From Pratylenchus scribneri (taxonomy: Eukaryota > Nematoda > Chromadorea > Rhabditida > Pratylenchidae): a stretch of 64,000 nucleotides of DNA. The translations under genes were made by a program, and so were the position numbers. Location: the NCBI GenBank assembly GCA_030063045.1, contig JAQSEB010000040.1, positions 558,001-622,000 of the forward strand. Direction: 5' to 3'. Every line of letters starts with the position of its first letter. Position 1 is the first letter of the stretch. This document shows positions 1 to 11,600 of this stretch, piece by piece. The notes below the pieces were generated by a model. The model had not been told where the DNA came from and did not search any database. It was given only the letters and a program-made list of their open reading frames with translations.

Positions 1-3000
1 CTTCGGTTGGATGGATTGAGTGGGCTAATAATTGATGCCCAGCTCCCCCTTTCTTCTTCAACGGGCACTGCCTCTGGTGGGAATTCATCAATCAAATCCA
101 CATTTCTTTTCTTTTTCTTCACTTTTCTTATTTTTCTTGCTGTCCAAAGTATAAAGTTTATTTTTGCCCTTCCAATTATATTTAATATTTTCAAAATCCA
201 GATTATAATTTTTCCAGCCATATAAATTGTATTCATTGCCAAATAAAATAATATTCCAAATAAAAACATTGCCAATTCGGGAAAACAATGGGGATTCTTC
301 AAATAATTCAGACACAATCTGCACGTAATTATTTCACAAATATCCCTTGCTTTGCATTTTATCCCCATTTCTTTTATCATTTCCCCTTCTTTAAAAATTT
401 TTGCTGTGGCTTCAAAGCCCGAAATGATTTTTTCCTGTGGCATTGTAATATTTTCGATTTTTTCAGGATGGGCAATATAAAAACATTCTCCACTACAAAT
501 TTCAATTCCGCCCAATTTAATTTCAGATTTTAATTGAACTCCTTCTTTTGTGCATTCTAATTGGCATGGGCACTCCAATTTCTTCATTTTGAAATCAAAA
601 ACTTTTAATTTTGCTTTGCCCCATGCTTTGATCGGGATTCTTCCATCCGGCGTCAACAAAAAACTTAATTCCTTTCTTGGGAAATAGCAGAATTTTGTGC
701 CCTTTTCAGAGCAAGTGTGTTCGGTACAATATTTTGGGGATCCTGTTGCCAAACCTTCACCAATGCACTCAAAGCCATCTTTATTCACATCTTCAATTTC
801 CAAATTTATTTCTTTTACTAAAAATTTTTCTCCATCAAATAGCTCAATTTGATTGAATTCTTTCCAATTGGCGACTTTATTGCATTCCTCTGTCGCCTCC
901 AGTGAACAATAATTTGGCTTTACATTTTTCAGAATTTCCATAGTTTTTTCATTCTCCTTTGAAGAGTTTCGAACTGCTGGACCATCATAAAACGTGCATT
1001 GATCGGTCCATTGAGGACATTGGCATTTGGACCCACAATATCCTTTTTCGGCAAATTCTTTTCTCAAATGGGTCGAATTGCATTCAACCTTTTTCCAACA
1101 CAAACTTCCATCTTCCCTCTCATTTATTATTAAACCGCTGGAAACACATTCATCCATATGCCGAAATTTCAGATTATTTTCATTTTTTGCACAAGGGGAA
1201 GCACCAATTGGATTAAATAAAAAGAAAATAATCATCAAAATTGCACTTGCGACAGCCAAAACAGTGCTCGATTTACTCTTTTTGGGGGAATTTTTCTTAT
1301 ATTTTTGCTTATTTTTGGGCCTTGGGTATTCATCGCCATCGGATAACCCACTTTCTTTTGAGAACAATTCATTTTGCATTCGTAACATTCCCCATTTGGC
1401 CGAACCAGCCTCTTCTTCCACTTTTGCCAATTTATTTTCTAATTTTTTAATTTCCTCAACCACATTCATAAATTCTAACTTGACCGCTGTTAGTTCTTTA
1501 TTATTATTTTCCAATAATTGCCTCAAGTTTTTTATTTTTTCATCACTTTCTCCAACTTTTTTCACACAGAATTCAATTTTTTCATTTGGTGTAAATTTTT
1601 TGCACTCCCTCTCAAAGTGCAATTCTCCACAAAATATACAATTTCTTCGCGGTTTTTGTTTCCGCGATCCATGTGGGTTTTGCCGCTGTCGGCTTATATC
1701 AAATACACCTTCCTCTAAATATTCATCTGGTGGATTTGGGCGTGGCCGGCTTCTTTCAAATACCAATGGGCAGCAAATCACTTCCTCCAAAATTTCATTT
1801 CCAAATTCCATTGGTTCTGGTTCCGGTTCATCATCGGAATCATCCTTTTTTATTTTCTCCAGTATTTCTTTGCAATTTTTATTCCTTTTTTTGCGCTTCT
1901 GTGATTTGCACAAACAATTATTGGTTTCTTTGCAACGGCAATCACATGGGGTCGATTTTCCGCTTCCAAGCCCACATGGGCATGTGCACCAATAAACCCC
2001 TGATTCGGATTCACTGAAAATTTCCTCTTCATCCTCGGTCGATGAAATCGCAACTTCTTCGCGCATTTGTGCGCAATAAATGCATCCATGCATTTCAATG
2101 GGATTTTCATTTTGTAGTTCATCCTCATTGACTTCATCGATTAACCATAATTCTTCATCCGAATCACTTGGAGGATCATTCAAAACGAATGCGCCCAATT
2201 TCAAATCTTCTTCATCCGAATATTCTTTATAATTTTTAGCATTTTTTCTTTCCCTTAATTTCATTGGGTGCTTTGTATTTTGTTTATTTTCTTCACCTTT
2301 TTCATGGATTTCTGCTCTCAATTCCAAAGGGTACAAAAGGGTAATCGCCCTTGTTAAAATTTTGCCTTTGCATTTTACTTTTGCCACCCTTATTAATCCA
2401 TCTTTACTCTTAATTAATTCAACAATTTTTCCTAAATTCCAGTAAAATTTGGGACAGTTCTCTTGATGGACGAGCACAATTTCTCCAATTTGTGGCAAAT
2501 AATTCTTTTTGGCAATTTTTTGGCGGTGCCGATCCGCCCTTTCTTTCAATTCATTCAAATATTCTTTTTCCCATTTTTTGCAAAAATAATTCAACATATC
2601 GTTTGCATTTTTCCAATTTTTAATTAGTTCATCCCTTTGGGTTTCTTTTAATTTAAATTCATCAATTTCCAGATTATCCAAATCAATAATTTTTTCATTC
2701 CTTTTTGGAAACATCAGATCAATTGGCCTCAAAATCTCCAAACTTTCTTCGACATCTTCATAAACATATGTTAATGGCCGGGTATTCATTACCAATTTTA
2801 CTTCCGGCAAAATTGTTCGCAGTTCTTCAAAAAATAAAAATTTTCTTCCGACCGCTGCCTTTAAGGCTTTTTTCATAATTTTAACCATTGCTTCGTAAAA
2901 TCCGCCGAACCATGGCGAGACCGAAGGAATAAATGTCCATTTAATTTTTTCTAATTCCATTTTCTTTTCGATTTCATTAACTACTTTATAAGTCAATTGA

Positions 3001-6000
3001 TATTGTGTGCCATTATCACTAATTAAATATTTAGGTTTTCCATATTCGGCAATGAATCTTCTCAATGCATTGATGCATGATTTGGCCGATACATCCGGAA
3101 TTAATTCCAAATGTGTGAATCGAGTGGCCATACATGTGAAAATTTCGATCCAAACTTTCATAATTTCGCCTTTAAAATTTTTCACTTCAAATGGCCCGGC
3201 ATAATCCATTCCACAATTTGTGAAGGGAATGGAGACCTTTGTCCTTTCTGCTGGCAAATGCGGCATTTTTGGGAAGGCGATTGGCTCCAATTTTGCCTTA
3301 CGGCAATAAAAGCATTTATTAATTGTCATTTTCATCTTCTTCCTTCCCATTGGGATCCAAAATGTTTTTCTCAACTCAGTCAAACTTTGTCGGAGGCCAC
3401 TGTGAAGGGTGCGCAAATGCGCTTCAATACAAATAATTTCAGCCAATGGCGATTCATATGCAATGAAAATTTGTGCTTTTTGTCCAGAATTGCCCAATCG
3501 TCCAGGGCATGTCCAAATTCCATATTTTGATTTTTCCATAAATAATTTTTGCATTTCTTTTTCACTTGGAGGATATTTATATTGATCTTGGCTTATTAGC
3601 AGAATTTCAGCCAATTTTCTTATTTCAATTGCATTTTTAGTATTTTGAAGATCACTCATAAATTCCGTTTCAAATTTACTTTTTTGGCCAAAAATTTTAA
3701 TTGCCTTGCACGTTGCAACCGAAATATTTACCAATTTTGGCCATTCATTTCTTATTTTTATGTCAATAATTTCATTAACCAACATATCCATATTTATTTC
3801 TTCCAATTTTTTATCCCATTCTTTTTCATTTTTAATCAATTCTGGTGCTTTTGGCCATTCCATTTCATCAAATTTTAGGAAGTTTGGCCCCTCCCACCAA
3901 ATCGAATTGGCTTTTAATTCTGCACAACTGCAGCCACGGCTTGCCAAATCAGCCGGGTTCACATCTGTGGGCACATATTTCCATTTTATTTTCATATCCT
4001 TTCTCAATTCCAAAATTCTATTTTTCACAAATTTTGGCAATTTATCCACGTTGGAGATGAGTATCCAACTCAAGACCACCTTTGAATCGGACCATATATA
4101 ATAATTGCCAATTTTCAAATCAATTTCCTTTTTTATAAATTCAAGCATTTTGCATCCAGAAACGGCAGCCATCAATTCCAAACGTGGAATTGTCAATTTG
4201 GCTTTGATAGGGGCCAATTTGCCTTTGGCATACACTATTGATGAATTAGACATTTTATTCATTTTTTCAACAATATAGGCAACCGATGCATATGCTTTGG
4301 CCGATGCGTCCACAAAAATATGTAATTCCATTTCGGCATCTGGATTTTTGACCGCCCTTCTTCTAATTAAAAATTTTCCAGAATCACCAATTATATTTTT
4401 CCATTCTTCCAAATAGGCTTCATCAATTTGATCATCCCAGCCATATTTATTTTCCTTCCATAGGCTTTGAAAAAATATTTTTCTGGGCAAATTTGCGGGA
4501 ATTGTCAATCCTGGCGGGTCAAAAGTTTTGGCTGTGCCCTTTGCCACTTTTCTTTTTGTCCATTTCACTTCATTTTTTATTTCTTTTATTTCGATGATTA
4601 TGGCATCTTTTTCAATGTCCCAGCCAATTCCGAGAATTTTTATTGCATTTTTACTTTCTTTATCGCCAAATTTTTCCATTACTAATTTATCATTACTAAC
4701 AAATTCGTGCAGTGTCATTTTTGCATCTCCAAATATTTTTATAATTTCCTGGCATTTTTCTATTGCTTCCATTGTGTTTGATGCACCGAATCCTGGATTG
4801 TCGGCGTAAATTCCTTTTCTCAACTTTTCGGCAAATTCAGTGCCATAATTTGCTAAATGATAATCCGTCACTTCGCCAAGCAATGAAGGAGCAGCTATGA
4901 TGCCGAAGGGCATGCATGTGAATCTCATTTCTTCAATATTATCCAAGGCAGGGGGCTTTTTTGGGTCTTTGAACCACAAAAATCGTGCCAAATTCCTTTG
5001 ATTCTCTTTTACTTTTATTTGATGGAAGGCACTTTTTACATCGCAAAAAATGGCAATGGGAAAGTTTCGAAAACGGAGAATCATTCCACAAATATCCGCC
5101 AACATTACTCTGCCCCGTAATATAAAGTCATTTACACTTATCCCTTCAGGCGTTTTACAACTGAAGTCAAAAACTGGGCGAATTTTTCCTTTCTCCTCGT
5201 TTATTACGCAATGATGGGGGATATAAACAATAATTCCCGAATTATCTTTGCATTTTTCAATAATTCCCTTTTCAATTTGTTCATTGAATGGGGCGCAATA
5301 TTTCTCCAAAAGCCCATTTTTATTTAATTTATTCCAAACGCCTTGGAGCCTTTTAAGACAAATCCAGAAGTTGTTTGATAATTGCGAGGGTTTTTCCCTT
5401 ATTGGCCATTCAATTACATATCGGCCTTCATTGTCCCTTTGGACTGTATTCAAAAAATGTGTGTGAGCAAAAATATCGTTTTCATTTTTCTTAATTTCAT
5501 TTATTCCACATTCTTCAATTTCCCAAAATTTTTCTTGTTCAATCATTTGGCAAATAATAGGTTCAGTTTCTGTTTTCCAAATATGGCTTTTTCCAGTTAA
5601 AATTTTGCCAATTTTAGTTTCCAAAATTGAAAATCCAGATTTTGTTTTAGGCAGCCCAACAATTTCCGAATAAAAGTCCGACCCAATCAAAATTTCAGGC
5701 ATAACCTCCAAAATATTTTCTTCATTGGTTATATCATCCTTTAAGAAATGTTTGAATGTTTTTGGGTCAGCCATTCTCACCATTTGCCTTTTTTCAACAC
5801 CTCTTGCAACAATATTTATCGCCTCATTATTTTGGGACAAAATTTGAAAAATATAAATTGGAGAATTTATTATAATTGTTTTATTGAATAATCCGCTTCC
5901 ACGGAATTGTTTTTCTCCAATTATATGCAAATCCAATTTCTTTGCAAGCACATTTAATATGAGGCTGATTTCACATCCGGAATCCAAAAAAATTGCCGCT

Positions 6001-7178
6001 TCCGATTTTTGGCCCATTGCATATGGATTGCGGACGGGGGCCAAGGCAACCTGCATTAATGTAATGTCTTTTTCTTTTTTCTTTTTTCCAGTTAAATTGT
6101 TCATTAGGACTTTTTCCAGACTTTTATTCTCATTTTCCTCATTAATTTCTGTGGCCATACACATTTTTTCATTATTAATTTTATTGTATTCTTTATAGTT
6201 TTTCTTTTCATCAGCCACTTTTTTGGCTTTTTGGCGGCAAAAAGCTGAATTATGGCCATCTTTTTTGCATGTAAAACATTTAACATTCTTTTTACATTCT
6301 TTTGACATGTGGCCTTTTCCCAAACATTTCAAACAAATTTTTAGTTCTTTTGCCTTGGCCAATCTTTCATCATTTGTTCTATATTTGGGGCATTTATCCT
6401 CCCAATGTTCATCGCCACAAAATTTGCAATTTCTTTTTTGCATATTTGCCATTGTTTTATTTTCATACTTATTTGGGCCTTTCCATTGGCCTTTTTTGAA
6501 TCCATTGTATTTATCATATTTTTCATATTTTCCATATTTTTTCTCATATTTTTCATTCCCATCAAAATTGAATTCTCTATGTACTCTGTAGATGTCTTCC
6601 TCTAATTTTAGATAGTCATCCAAAAATTCCATTAGGGCTTTGATGCCCAAATTTGGAATACTTTTCTTTTTTTCATAAATTTTTCGGAGGATGTTTTGGG
6701 GATATTTGCTTTCTACTTCGAAAATTAATTGGGCGTTTTCGATGTTTTCCCCAGCATTTTCCAATTGATTTAAAATTGCCCGCACTTCTCTGTGCGTTTT
6801 CTTTATTACAGGCATAAAATTATTCGCCTTTTTTAGCCTTCTTAAACTGCTGTGTAGGCTATTTTTTATATTTTGTGTATCACCAAACTGTTTTTTCAAA
6901 AGTTTCAAAACGGTTTTATAATTTTTGGCTTCCAATGGGTATGAGTCCACGATTTCCAATGGCTCTCCCTTCAATGCACTTTTCAGGTACTGCATTTTTC
7001 TTTTATCGGGAATTTCTTGGTCGTCCACCGCAGCGGTAAATTCCTCGAAAAAAGAATTCCAATTTTTCAATTCACCCGAAAATTCTGGCAATTTAATTTC
7101 TGGCAGTTTTACATTAATGTTTTCACGAATGGCCATTCGGCTAATATCCAAAATTTCATTTGATGCCGATGGCAACAT
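1..7178 (-). CDS. Gag-Pol-Env-like polyprotein of BEL/Pao element 1 (partial)
   Basis: Single frame of 2392 codons from ATG 7178 (in-frame stop just upstream at 7211-7209), still open at base 1. Six landmarks across the frame share one register. Gag: residues 1-240. Three zinc knuckles (CX2CX3HX4C, CX2CX4HX4C twice): about 249-310. Protease motif LDSGCEISLI around D399. RT: catalytic D713 (CDVKSAF), and YADN at 791-794 in place of YxDD. RNase H: about 950-1060. Integrase: HHCC zinc site, then D1325, D1388, E1429. After integrase comes an acidic and Cys-rich linker, a further knuckle (CIFCGELHFEREC), a coiled coil, a membrane segment near 1970, and a Cys-rich ectodomain ending in another membrane segment near 2300. 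The last part aligns by its Cys pattern with the envelope region of the element at 16.5-26.5 kb. The polyprotein is presumably cut by its own protease. Family assignment is firm; envelope function is inferred. Confidence 0.92.
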   Translation of the reverse strand, partial: MLPSASNEILDISRMAIRENINVKLPEIKLPEFSGELKNWNSFFEEFTAAVDDQEIPDKRKMQYLKSALKGEPLEIVDSYPLEAKNYKTVLKLLKKQFGDTQNIKNSLHSSLRRLKKANNFMPVIKKTHREVRAILNQLENAGENIENAQLIFEVESKYPQNILRKIYEKKKSIPNLGIKALMEFLDDYLKLEEDIYRVHREFNFDGNEKYEKKYGKYEKYDKYNGFKKGQWKGPNKYENKTMANMQKRNCKFCGDEHWEDKCPKYRTNDERLAKAKELKICLKCLGKGHMSKECKKNVKCFTCKKDGHNSAFCRQKAKKVADEKKNYKEYNKINNEKMCMATEINEENENKSLEKVLMNNLTGKKKKEKDITLMQVALAPVRNPYAMGQKSEAAIFLDSGCEISLILNVLAKKLDLHIIGEKQFRGSGLFNKTIIINSPIYIFQILSQNNEAINIVARGVEKRQMVRMADPKTFKHFLKDDITNEENILEVMPEILIGSDFYSEIVGLPKTKSGFSILETKIGKILTGKSHIWKTETEPIICQMIEQEKFWEIEECGINEIKKNENDIFAHTHFLNTVQRDNEGRYVIEWPIREKPSQLSNNFWICLKRLQGVWNKLNKNGLLEKYCAPFNEQIEKGIIEKCKDNSGIIVYIPHHCVINEEKGKIRPVFDFSCKTPEGISVNDFILRGRVMLADICGMILRFRNFPIAIFCDVKSAFHQIKVKENQRNLARFLWFKDPKKPPALDNIEEMRFTCMPFGIIAAPSLLGEVTDYHLANYGTEFAEKLRKGIYADNPGFGASNTMEAIEKCQEIIKIFGDAKMTLHEFVSNDKLVMEKFGDKESKNAIKILGIGWDIEKDAIIIEIKEIKNEVKWTKRKVAKGTAKTFDPPGLTIPANLPRKIFFQSLWKENKYGWDDQIDEAYLEEWKNIIGDSGKFLIRRRAVKNPDAEMELHIFVDASAKAYASVAYIVEKMNKMSNSSIVYAKGKLAPIKAKLTIPRLELMAAVSGCKMLEFIKKEIDLKIGNYYIWSDSKVVLSWILISNVDKLPKFVKNRILELRKDMKIKWKYVPTDVNPADLASRGCSCAELKANSIWWEGPNFLKFDEMEWPKAPELIKNEKEWDKKLEEINMDMLVNEIIDIKIRNEWPKLVNISVATCKAIKIFGQKSKFETEFMSDLQNTKNAIEIRKLAEILLISQDQYKYPPSEKEMQKLFMEKSKYGIWTCPGRLGNSGQKAQIFIAYESPLAEIICIEAHLRTLHSGLRQSLTELRKTFWIPMGRKKMKMTINKCFYCRKAKLEPIAFPKMPHLPAERTKVSIPFTNCGMDYAGPFEVKNFKGEIMKVWIEIFTCMATRFTHLELIPDVSAKSCINALRRFIAEYGKPKYLISDNGTQYQLTYKVVNEIEKKMELEKIKWTFIPSVSPWFGGFYEAMVKIMKKALKAAVGRKFLFFEELRTILPEVKLVMNTRPLTYVYEDVEESLEILRPIDLMFPKRNEKIIDLDNLEIDEFKLKETQRDELIKNWKNANDMLNYFCKKWEKEYLNELKERADRHRQKIAKKNYLPQIGEIVLVHQENCPKFYWNLGKIVELIKSKDGLIRVAKVKCKGKILTRAITLLYPLELRAEIHEKGEENKQNTKHPMKLRERKNAKNYKEYSDEEDLKLGAFVLNDPPSDSDEELWLIDEVNEDELQNENPIEMHGCIYCAQMREEVAISSTEDEEEIFSESESGVYWCTCPCGLGSGKSTPCDCRCKETNNCLCKSQKRKKRNKNCKEILEKIKKDDSDDEPEPEPMEFGNEILEEVICCPLVFERSRPRPNPPDEYLEEGVFDISRQRQNPHGSRKQKPRRNCIFCGELHFERECKKFTPNEKIEFCVKKVGESDEKIKNLRQLLENNNKELTAVKLEFMNVVEEIKKLENKLAKVEEEAGSAKWGMLRMQNELFSKESGLSDGDEYPRPKNKQKYKKNSPKKSKSSTVLAVASAILMIIFFLFNPIGASPCAKNENNLKFRHMDECVSSGLIINEREDGSLCWKKVECNSTHLRKEFAEKGYCGSKCQCPQWTDQCTFYDGPAVRNSSKENEKTMEILKNVKPNYCSLEATEECNKVANWKEFNQIELFDGEKFLVKEINLEIEDVNKDGFECIGEGLATGSPKYCTEHTCSEKGTKFCYFPRKELSFLLTPDGRIPIKAWGKAKLKVFDFKMKKLECPCQLECTKEGVQLKSEIKLGGIEICSGECFYIAHPEKIENITMPQEKIISGFEATAKIFKEGEMIKEMGIKCKARDICEIITCRLCLNYLKNPHCFPELAMFLFGILFYLAMNTIYMAGKIIIWILKILNIIGRAKINFILWTARKIRKVKKKKRNVDLIDEFPPEAVPVEEERGSWASIISPLNPSNR

Positions 7179-7283
7179 ATTATCGAAAAATCTTTTATTT
7201 TTCTCCTTTTAATTTACGACCAAAACCAAAGTTTTTTGCCCCAATGGCAAACCAGATTATTGCCCCAATGGCTCGAATTTTCC

Positions 7284-7301
7284 AAATTGGTCGTGGCACC
7301 A
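7284..7301 (-). other. Candidate primer-binding site of BEL/Pao element 1
   Basis: On the minus strand, three bases after the candidate LTR end, there is an 18-nt stretch beginning TGGTGCCACGACC. TGG at this place is the complement of a tRNA CCA tail. The matching tRNA was not identified. Confidence 0.6.
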
Positions 7302-7304
7302 CTT

Positions 7305-8126
<822 letters not shown>

Positions 8127-8677
8127 GGCGAATTAAAGATGACCGAAAAGATGAATAAAATATCGCAATGTTGATGGTCAATTTTTTAAATTTTTGAAGA
8201 TGCAATTATGCATCAATTATCAATTTATTCTTTTGTTGCTCTGATAAATTTTTTTTAAATATTCCACAATTCCTATTAATATTTATGGCATTTATTCCAT
8301 ATCCATTTTTATTACATTGATGAAAAAATTAAAGGAATTTTGAACATTTTGAACGAATTGTTTTAAAATAATCGGTCATGTTGTGTTTTTTAAGAGCGAT
8401 AATAATTAATTAAGCTTTATTTAATATAAATTCAAATTACCTTAATTAATTGATAATAAATAAACCGGATTTTTAGATCACAAAATAGGTGTCTTATTAT
8501 GTTTTTCAAATGTGACAAAATAGTTAATTTTTTGATTTCAACTTTTTATTAAATTTTTACAATGAATTTTCACTCAAAAAATGAAAAAATAAATATAAAT
8601 AATTATGGCAAAAACATGAAATAAATGCTCAAACATTTATAGAAACTAAAAAATCTGGGTCAATTCTTTATTATTTT
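8127..8677. other. Intergenic spacer
   Basis: AT-rich spacer between the S30 stop and the Tudor-like gene. Only the S30 polyadenylation signal (8154-8159) was recognised. No exon resembling a LOTUS domain was found here, although the paralogous gene at 40.7 kb has one. Confidence 0.6.
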
Positions 8678-11600
8678 ATGTCAGCAATGAATACAGCAAA
8701 TTTTGGTGGATGTTGGCCAAGCAAATCAGCAACAGAGGTTTCTTATTTTATAAAATTTTAATTATTTAAAGTGGTTTAAAATATAGTAATTTTTTAGTTT
8801 AGTATTTAATTTGCCAACATTGATAATGCCACAAATATAACGGGCCAATGGTTTATTCTAGACTCCCAAACCTATATACAATCGATAGATCACATAAAGC
8901 GCATCGATTGGTTTATAATTTGTTAGTTTTATCATTGTTAAACTGTTTAAACCATCTTTTGTTTTTAATTCAAAACTAATCAAAAATTGGTTAAACTTTA
9001 AGTCAAATCATTATCAAACAATGCTTCTCGTCGAGATCTATCGATTGAGTATAAGTTTGGGCTTCTAGGACAAATTACTGAAATAATTTTTCGACTTTTT
9101 CTAACTTTTTCCGCCAAATTAAATTTTTTTTCATTTAATTTTCAAAATAACCAAATCAAATTAAGAATTGGGAAAAGCAATGGCAAAGCGCCGGTCCATC
9201 AACTTCATCGGCGGCTGCGGCACCAAAAATCAATAAGCAAGAAGAAATTGATGAAATAATTGTGATTAGTAGTGATTCAAGTGAAGAGGACAATGGGCAG
9301 GAGGCAATAAATGAAAGCGATGGAACTTCAATTATTACAGCAGAGGTTAATTAGTATTTATTAAAAATTCACTGGTTGATGGATTACCTTGGGCTACCCG
9401 AATCCCAACTATTTATAAGTTATAAGTCATGAGGTTTTTTGGATAACAAAAACTTAAGATTTTTCTATAATAAAAAGTTAATGTTTTTGGATATCAAAAA
9501 CTTAGTTATTTGGATAATAAAAAGTTAAGGTTTTTTGGATATCAAAAACTTACGGTTATTTGGATAATAAAAAGTTAAGGTTTTTGGATAATAAAAATAG
9601 GTTTTTAGATATTAAAAATCACAGTTTTTGGATAACAAACCTTAAGTTTTTTTTTGGATAACAAAACTAAAGTTTTTTTTTACTATGATAAAAAGCATAA
9701 GGTGTTTGTTAGGATAATAAATAACTAGCTAATATCGGCAATTTTTCAATAAAACTTCATATTTTTGTGTTTGTTGGTGGGCATTTTCATATCAAAAACG
9801 AAAACCTACTCGATTTTATCATATTTTATTGTGTTTTGGTAATTCTTCCTATTAATTTTTAGCAGAAAACAGAATTTAAGAAATATAAAAAATAGATTTT
9901 CGATTATTCCTTTTCCTTTATTTTTGTTAATATTTTTATTTTGCAACAGGAATCAGTAATCGGCGATTTGATTGATTCTCGAGAAATGCTACAAGAAGTG
10001 CTTTGTCCATTTGAAAATGTCCAGCAATTTGTCAAATTATCTACAATTGATGAATGGGAGGAGAACAATCTTTGGTCAATGTGCATTTCAAGTTGTTCTG
10101 GATGTTTGGTGGCTTTTCGAGTGCATCGCGAGGATAATTTGGTCAGTTTATTATAATGGGGTATGGGAATTTATTATAAAATTATTTATTGATTTTTGAA
10201 AATGCTAATTTAAATTTATCTTTAAAAGTTTCAAACATTTTATTTTGTTTTTGTTGACCCAAACTTTTTGTTTTGTTTTTGTTGATCCAAACATTTTTTG
10301 TTGTGTTTTGCCCCAAACATTTTATTGTGTTTTGCCCCAAACATTTTTTGTTGTGTTTTGCCCCAAACATTTTATTGTGTTTTGCCCCAAACATTTTTTG
10401 TTGTGTTTTGCCCCAAACATTTTATTGTGTTTTGCCCCAAACATTTTTTGTTGTGTTTTGCCCCAAACATTTTATTGTGTTTTGTCCCAAACATTTTTTG
10501 TTGTGCCCCAAACATTTTTTGTTGTGTTTTGCCCCAAATATTTTTTTTTGTGTTTTGCTCCAAACATTTTTTGTTGTGTTTTGCCCCAAACATTTTGTTG
10601 TGTTTTGTCCCAAACAATTTGTTGTTGTGTTTTGCCCCAAACATGTGTTTTGTTTTGCCCCAAACATTTGTTTTGTTTTGCCCCAAACATTTTTTGTTGT
10701 GTTTTGCCCCAAATATTTTTTTTTGTGTTTTGCTCCAAACATTTTTTGTTGTGTTTTGCCCTAAAAATATTTTGTTGTGTTTTGTCCCAAACAATTTGTT
10801 GTTGTGTTTTGCCCCAAACATGTGTTTTGTTTTGCCCCAAACATTTGTTTTGTTTTGCCCCAAACATTTGTTTTGTTTGCCCCAAACATTTTGTTTTACC
10901 CCAAACACTTGTTTTGTTTTGCCCCAAACATTTGTTTTGTTTTGCCCCAAACATTTGTTTTGCCCCATTTTGTTTTGCCCCAAACATTTGTTGTTTTGCC
11001 CCAAACATTTGTTTTGTTTTACCCCAAACATTTGTTGTGTTTTTGTTTTGCCCCATACATTTTTTGTGTTTTTGTTTTGCCCCAAACATTTGTTGTGTTT
11101 TTGTTCACCCAAACATTTGTTGTGTTTTTGTTTTGCCCCAAACATTTGTTTTGTTTTGCCCCAAACATTTGTTTTGTCTTGCCCCAAACATTTGTTTTGT
11201 TTTGCCCCAAACATTTGTTTTGTCTTGCTCCAAACATTTGTTTTGTCTTGCCCCAAACATTTGTTTTGTTTTGCCCCAAACATTTGTTTTGTCTTGCCCC
11301 AAACATTTGTTTTGTTTTGCCCCAAACATTTGTTTTGTTTTACCCCAAACATTTGTTGTGTTTTTGTTTTGCCCCATACATTTTTTGTGTTTTTGTTTTG
11401 CCCCAAACATTTGTTATGTTTTTGTTTTGCCCCAAACATTTGTTTTGTCTTGCCCCAAACATTTGTTTTGTTTTGCCCCAAACATTTGTTATGTTTTTGT
11501 TTTGCCCCAAACATGTGTTTTGTTTTGCCCCAAACATTTGTTTTGTTTTGCCCCAAACATTTGTGTTGTTTTGCCCCAAACATTTGTTTTGTCTTGCCCC

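Noticed and set aside
1027..1995. 322-codon plus-strand open frame
   Set aside because: Antisense shadow of the BEL/Pao polyprotein on the minus strand.
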